A DNA stretch of 9,073 bases from an uncultured Myxococcales bacterium (GTDB taxonomy: Bacteria > Myxococcota_A > UBA9042): NCBI GenBank assembly GCA_937915965.1, contig CALGHC010000942.1, forward strand, positions 1 through 9,073. Reading direction: 5' to 3'. Below, in pieces: positions 5,928-9,073 of the stretch (positions are counted from its first letter, which is position 1; every line of letters starts with the position of its first letter). Position numbers and translations under genes: made by a program. Below the pieces are notes generated by a model. That model was not told the DNA's origin and did no database searches. It saw only the letters and a program-made list of their open reading frames with translations.

Positions 5928-7016
5928 TCACCCCAGGTGGCCCATCAGCTCGACCAGCAGCGCCTTCTGGGCGTGCAGGCGGTTCTCGGCTTCGTCGAAG
6001 ATCAGGGACTGCGGGCCGTCGCAGACCTCGGCCGAGACCTCTTCGCCGCGATGGGCGGGCAGGCAGTGCATGAAGCACGCGTCGGGCCGTGCCAGCGCCA
6101 TCAGATCGGCGTTGACCTGATAGCCAGCGAGGTCGCGCAGCCGTTGGTCGCGCTCTGTCTCCTGGCCCATTGAGGTCCACACGTCCGTGTAGATCGCGTC
6201 CGCCCCCTCAAGCGCCTCGGCCGGTTCGTCGCTCACGACGATCTCTGCGCCGGTCTCGCCGGCCAGGGTGCGGGCCTGATCGACGATGGCCTCATCGGGC
6301 CAATAGGCGCGCGGCCCCAGAACGCTGACGTGCATCCCGAGGGTCGCGCCAGTAATCATCAAAGAGTTCGCCATATTATTTGCTGCATCGCCGACGTAGC
6401 AGAGCTTGCGACCGACCAGAGACAGCGGATCGAATCGGCCGACGGGCGAGAAGCGCTCGGCCAGGGTCAAGGCGTCGGCCATGGTCTGGCAGGGGTGCAA
6501 GCGGTCACTCAGGCCGTTGATCACCGGGACGTTCGCGTAGCGGGCCAGCTCCTCGAGGTCGCTGTGACCGTAGACGCGCGCCATGATGCCGTCGCAGTAG
6601 CGCGACAAGACGCGCGCGGTGTCGGCGATCGTCTCGCCGCGACCGATCTGCATGTCCTGGGCCGACAGGAACAAGGCGTGGCCGCCCAGCTGCACCATGC
6701 CGACCTCAAACGAGACCCGCGTGCGCGTCGAACTCTTCTGGAAGATCATCGCCAGTGATTGGCCGGCGAGCGCGGTTCGCCAGTCGGCCGGCTCGCGCTT
6801 GATCCGCCAAGCCAGGTCGAGCAGCCGACGCGCGCCGTCGGTACCGACGTCGTCGACGCCCAGGAAGTGCCTCGGTGCCCGCCGCGACCTGGCTGCAGCG
6901 CTCGCGTGCGGGCCGGCTGCATGCGCTCGACCTGTCTGTGTGTCTGCCGCACCGTCGACGGAAACGCGCGGCTGCGGCGCGGGGTCGGTCGGCGGGGATT
7001 TCTGATGGCTTGCCAT
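5928..7016 (-). CDS. argF: Ornithine carbamoyltransferase
   Basis: A 362-residue cytoplasmic enzyme that joins carbamoyl phosphate and ornithine to make citrulline in arginine synthesis. Key motifs are intact: STRTR (96-100) for carbamoyl phosphate, HPCQ (174-177), DVWTSMGQE (278-286), where the S-M-G marks ornithine rather than aspartate specificity, and HCLPAHRG (317-324) with the catalytic Cys. The ATG at 7016 has GGAG six bases upstream. The recognisable enzyme begins only around residue 50 (HFLGVDDV). The preceding 49 residues are low-complexity Ala/Pro/Arg and are not seen in typical OTCases of about 305-335 residues; I find no good internal start that would remove them. The gene is followed immediately by a lipoprotein gene, an unexpected partner, and preceded by a long repeat-rich gap. 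An anabolic role is assumed because no arginine deiminase genes are visible. Confidence 0.97.
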   Translation of the reverse strand: MASHQKSPPTDPAPQPRVSVDGAADTQTGRAHAAGPHASAAARSRRAPRHFLGVDDVGTDGARRLLDLAWRIKREPADWRTALAGQSLAMIFQKSSTRTRVSFEVGMVQLGGHALFLSAQDMQIGRGETIADTARVLSRYCDGIMARVYGHSDLEELARYANVPVINGLSDRLHPCQTMADALTLAERFSPVGRFDPLSLVGRKLCYVGDAANNMANSLMITGATLGMHVSVLGPRAYWPDEAIVDQARTLAGETGAEIVVSDEPAEALEGADAIYTDVWTSMGQETERDQRLRDLAGYQVNADLMALARPDACFMHCLPAHRGEEVSAEVCDGPQSLIFDEAENRLHAQKALLVELMGHLG

Positions 7017-7022
7017 GTGGAG

Positions 7023-7026
7023 CTCC
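7023..7026 (-). promoter_or_regulatory. Shine-Dalgarno site for argF
   Basis: GGAG on the minus strand lies six bases before the ATG at 7016. It supports this start even though it gives an unusually long N-terminus. Confidence 0.6.
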
Positions 7027-7208
7027 GGCTGCCCTGCGGACGCTTGCGCCGCGAGCTGTGCGGGGCGGACGGGGGCGCGCAGGGTCGTGCGTGATCTGCG
7101 TGTGGATTCTGCGGGGCCGTGCGTCCGGTTGGGTCCGACACGCGTCCGGCGATCTGGCAGTGATGTGGGCGCGATATCGCGGTGAGCCAGCGGTGAACTG
7201 GTGGTGGT

Positions 7209-7264
7209 TCGGTGCCGGTAGGTCGGTGCCGGTAGGTCGGTGCCGGTAGGTCGGTGCCGGTTGG
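7209..7264. repeat. Four-copy 14-bp tandem repeat
   Basis: Units TCGGTGCCGGTAGG at 7209-7222, 7223-7236 and 7237-7250 are identical; the fourth (7251-7264) differs by one base (T for A). It lies about 190 bases upstream of argF. On the minus strand it reads CCTACCGGCACCGA. The near-perfect identity suggests recent expansion. Confidence 0.92.
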
Positions 7265-7315
7265 GGCGCGCGCCGCCAGACTGGCAGCGGCGCTGTGTCG
7301 CTGGCGGCAAGCGGC

Positions 7316-7355
7316 CGCTGTGCCGCTCTGCCGTTGTGTCGTTGAGTCGCTGTGC
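7316..7355. repeat. Degenerate 8-bp tandem repeat, five copies
   Basis: Units CGCTGTGC, CGCTCTGC, CGTTGTGT, CGTTGAGT and CGCTGTGC follow each other without gaps. The divergence between units suggests an older array than its neighbours at 7209-7264 and 7384-7440. Confidence 0.6.
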
Positions 7356-7383
7356 CGCCGGTGTTGGTTTCGGGAACCTCGCG

Positions 7384-7440
7384 GCGTCTCTAGCGTCTCT
7401 AGCGTCTCTAGAAGTTTCCAGAAGTTTCCAGAAGTCTCTA
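7384..7440 (-). repeat. 9/10-bp tandem repeat starting exactly at the bactofilin stop codon
   Basis: On the minus strand from 7440: TAGAGACTTC, TGGAAACTTC twice, then TAGAGACGC three times. The first TAG is the bactofilin stop. Later TAGs lie 30, 39 and 48 bases downstream, all in the same frame, so readthrough would be stopped again after nine codons. The array is AT-richer than the surroundings. Confidence 0.92.
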
Positions 7441-7932
7441 GAAGCTGTGCTTGAGCTCTGGCGTGCGGGCGCTGTCGGCCTGGTACATACCGCTGATCTT
7501 GCGGGCGGTCTGCTGCGCCGAAGGTGCGACTACGTCGCCGCTGTTGGCTGCGGAACGTGCCGGCAGCGCCGGCGGAGTGGTCACGTGCGTGCGCCCCGTC
7601 GGCTCGGTGTCGTTGATCATCTGGCAAGCGCCGTCGAAGAAGACGCCCTTGTCGACGTTCAGCGAGGGCGAGGCGATGTTGCCTCGCAGGGTAGCGGGGG
7701 CGTGCAGCTCGACGCTGTCGGTTGCGAAGATGTTGCCGTTGACCTCGCCGTACACCATCACCGTGGCGACGCGAACCTCGGCGTTGACCTCGGCGCCTTC
7801 ACCGACGATCAGCGTGCCGTCGCTGAAGATCTCGCCGGTGAACCTGCCGTCGATGCGAACGGTGCCCTCGAAGGTCAGCTTGCCCTCGAATTCGCTTCCC
7901 TTGCCAAGCAACGCGTTGATATCCTGTGTCAT
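7438..7932 (-). CDS. Bactofilin (polymer-forming cytoskeletal protein)
   Basis: A 164-residue protein of the bactofilin family (DUF583 type). These proteins form a right-handed beta-helix that polymerises without nucleotide into filaments for cell shape, polarity or scaffolding of envelope enzymes and partition proteins. The core is about residues 13-105, with the typical regular hydrophobic/Gly repeat: FEGKLTFEGTVRIDGRF, then GTLIVGEGAEVNAEV and VYGEVNGNIFATDSVEL. A short N-terminal tail (1-12) and a Pro/Ala/Ser-rich, probably disordered C-tail (about 108-164) flank it, as in other bactofilins. No membrane segment is seen. The ATG at 7932 is supported by GGGGGA (7939-7944), six bases upstream; the longer frame to 8076 is Arg-rich and unlike the family. 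It lies 285 bases downstream of the glycosyltransferase, so it probably has its own promoter. Its stop opens a tandem array. Confidence 0.94.
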   Translation of the reverse strand: MTQDINALLGKGSEFEGKLTFEGTVRIDGRFTGEIFSDGTLIVGEGAEVNAEVRVATVMVYGEVNGNIFATDSVELHAPATLRGNIASPSLNVDKGVFFDGACQMINDTEPTGRTHVTTPPALPARSAANSGDVVAPSAQQTARKISGMYQADSARTPELKHSF

Positions 7933-8196
7933 TCTCGATCCCCCGTCATGCCCCGGTCGCTGGCCGGATGCGTTTCGTCTGGCTCTGCGTGGCCGTCGGT
8001 GTCGACTGGCGCCACCCGGCCCGGGATTCCGGGATCGGCGGCGCCAGGCGCTCGACTTGCTCGATTCGTGGCGCAAACGCCCCTGCAGTGCGCCCAGGGT
8101 CTCGGCAGGGCCGTCGCAGCGAGCCGATGGTACGCAAGCGAGCGTCTCTTGACCAGCGGTATACGCGCCCTCAACCCCACCGCGGGCGCCACCGCT

Positions 8197-8210
8197 GCCG
8201 CCGTGGCGGC
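8197..8210 (-). terminator. Possible terminator hairpin after the glycosyltransferase gene
   Basis: GCCGCCGTGGCGGC, two perfect 6-bp arms around two bases, starts eight bases after the TAG stop. A wider arrangement pairs CGCCAC with GTGGCG nearby. There is no T-tract, so its role in termination is uncertain, though GC-rich hairpins are common at gene ends in such genomes. Confidence 0.3.
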
Positions 8211-8217
8211 GCCGCAG

Positions 8218-8937
8218 CTATCGCCGCGATTTTGGCAGGAAGCGCAACTTCCACACGTTCGCCATCGCCTCGAAGACGATGCCGCCGTGCATCTTTGATT
8301 CGCCCCGTTCGCGATCGGGGAAGACGATCGGTACCTCGCCGACCGAGAACCCGAGGTGAACCGACCGCCACGTCAGCTCGATCTGGAAGACGTAGCCGTT
8401 GCTGACGATGTCGTCGAGCGGCAGCGCCTCGAGCACCGCCCGGCGGAAGCACTTGAATCCCCCGGTCAGGTCCCGGTAGGGCAGGCCGAGGATGGCGCGG
8501 GCGTAGGTGTTGCCGCCCTGGGAGAGGACGCGGCGGTGCCAGGTCCAGCCTTCGGTGCCGCCGCCACGGATGTAGCGAGAACCCAGGACCAGATCGGCCT
8601 GAGCCGCGCGCTCGATGAAGGCGGGCAGGTACTTGGGTTGATGGGAGAAGTCGCAGTCCATCTCGAAGATGAGCTGGTATTCGCGGGCCAGCGCCCACTG
8701 GAAGCCGGCGATGTAGGCGCGGCCCAGACCTTCCTTGGCGGCTCGGTGCAGCACGAAGACGCGGTCGTCCGCCGCGGCCAGCTCGTCTGCGAGCGCGCCA
8801 GTCCCGTCGGGGCTGTTGTCGTCGATCACCAAGATGTGGACGTGCGGCACGATCGCGTGGATCGCCGCGGTCATCAGCGGCAGGTTCTCCACCTCGTTGT
8901 ACGTCGGCAGGCAGATGACGGTCAGTTCAGTGGTCAT
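8218..8937 (-). CDS. Family 2 glycosyltransferase, polyprenol-phosphate mannose synthase type
   Basis: A 239-residue GT2 enzyme close to the dolichol/polyprenol-phosphate mannosyltransferase (DPM1) group, which moves a sugar, usually mannose from GDP-mannose, to a lipid phosphate carrier at the inner face of the membrane. Visible motifs are LPTYNEVENL (10-19), VIDDNSPDGTG (37-47), the metal-binding EMDCDFSHQP (92-101; most relatives have D-A-D, here D-C-D), GSRYIRGG (119-126), DLTGGFKCFRR (156-166) and the end pattern EVPIVFPDRERGESKM (201-216). No C-terminal membrane segments are present, so it is the short soluble form. The actual sugar cannot be told from sequence; glucose or other donors are used by close relatives. 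The start at 8937 fits the family N-terminus, but no clear Shine-Dalgarno site is seen. The product could feed glycosylation of envelope polymers or proteins. Confidence 0.92.
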   Translation of the reverse strand: MTTELTVICLPTYNEVENLPLMTAAIHAIVPHVHILVIDDNSPDGTGALADELAAADDRVFVLHRAAKEGLGRAYIAGFQWALAREYQLIFEMDCDFSHQPKYLPAFIERAAQADLVLGSRYIRGGGTEGWTWHRRVLSQGGNTYARAILGLPYRDLTGGFKCFRRAVLEALPLDDIVSNGYVFQIELTWRSVHLGFSVGEVPIVFPDRERGESKMHGGIVFEAMANVWKLRFLPKSRR

Positions 8938-9013
8938 GGGCGGCTCGTGGCAGTTGGGGGCCGCAGCGTCGCGGCTTGTAGTCGACCAATGCGACCTGTT
9001 CGACGTTCTCGAC

Positions 9014-9073
9014 CTAGTAGTGCTCGCTCTAGTAGTGCTCGCTCTAGTAGTGCTCGCTCTAGTAGTGCTCGCT
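9014..9073. repeat. Perfect 15-bp tandem repeat running off the window edge
   Basis: Four identical copies of CTAGTAGTGCTCGCT (9014-9028, 9029-9043, 9044-9058, 9059-9073). The window ends at a unit boundary, so the true length is unknown. On the minus strand the unit can be read as TAGAGCGAGCACTAC, starting with TAG like the arrays at 1349-1381 and 7384-7440. The 76 bases between this array and the glycosyltransferase start hold no gene. Confidence 0.95.

Larger units (their letters stand above)
7017..7437. other. 421-bp gene-free, repeat-rich intergenic region
   Basis: It lies between the start of argF and the end of the bactofilin gene, so it must hold the argF promoter and the bactofilin 3' region. 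I see no protein with family features on either strand. It contains a 14-bp array (7209-7264), a degenerate 8-bp array (7316-7355) and most of the bactofilin 3' array (7384-7440). There is also a 12-bp palindrome CGCGATATCGCG (7170-7181), about 155 bases upstream of argF, which could be an operator. No convincing -35/-10 pair is visible, and no ARG-box-like AT-rich palindrome. Confidence 0.7.

Noticed and set aside
5926..6180. N-terminal extension of the PPIase-like lipoprotein to a 456-residue frame
   Set aside because: It lies entirely within argF in another frame and would bury the signal peptide and lipobox about 100 residues in.
7240..8298. Long plus-strand frame (352 residues)
   Set aside because: It crosses repeat arrays and runs antisense through bactofilin and into the glycosyltransferase; its sequence shows no family features. 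High GC content creates such shadows.
9014..9073. CRISPR array
   Set aside because: Units are 15 bp and directly adjacent with no unique spacers; the other arrays in the window also lack spacers.

Overview
The window is about 9 kb of very GC-rich bacterial chromosome with housekeeping and envelope genes. The best guess is a member of the Myxococcota (deltaproteobacterial type). This rests on the combination of a TonB-family protein, a bactofilin, a bifunctional Rel and several lipoproteins with myxobacterial-looking low-complexity N-termini. It is an inference from gene content and composition, not a database match.

Layout from left to right. Positions 1-251 hold no supported gene, but carry a strong palindrome and an 8-copy 11-bp tandem repeat. 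A two-gene minus-strand unit follows: a TonB-like protein (1379-2239) reading into a lipoprotein of unknown function (252-1337). Divergent from it on the plus strand is a complete bifunctional (p)ppGpp synthetase/hydrolase, Rel/SpoT (2413-4707). It converges on a second minus-strand unit: argF, ornithine carbamoyltransferase (5928-7016), whose stop overlaps or abuts the start of a lipoprotein related to parvulin/SurA folding factors (4810-5925). A 421-bp gene-free gap (7017-7437) full of short tandem repeats separates argF from a bactofilin gene (7438-7932, minus). Upstream of that is a polyprenol-phosphate-mannose-synthase-like GT2 glycosyltransferase (8218-8937, minus). The right edge (9014-9073) is a perfect 15-bp tandem repeat that runs off the window.

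The genes are individually ordinary: stringent response, arginine synthesis, cytoskeleton, envelope glycosylation and protein export. The unusual layer is the repeats. At least eight short tandem arrays with 8-20 bp periods and unrelated unit sequences sit between or at the ends of genes. Three of them are anchored on a stop codon. The tonB-like array begins exactly at TGA with unit TGAGGACGAGC. The bactofilin array begins exactly at TAG with units TAGAGACTTC/TAGAGACGC. The left lipoprotein repeats its last codons plus TAG 20 bp downstream. The right-edge array, read on the minus strand, has unit TAGAGCGAGCACTAC and predicts another gene end just outside the window. A further 15-bp repeat lies inside the signal peptide of the left lipoprotein. 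This stop-codon-anchored repeat pattern is the observation most worth following up; its mechanism and function are unknown.
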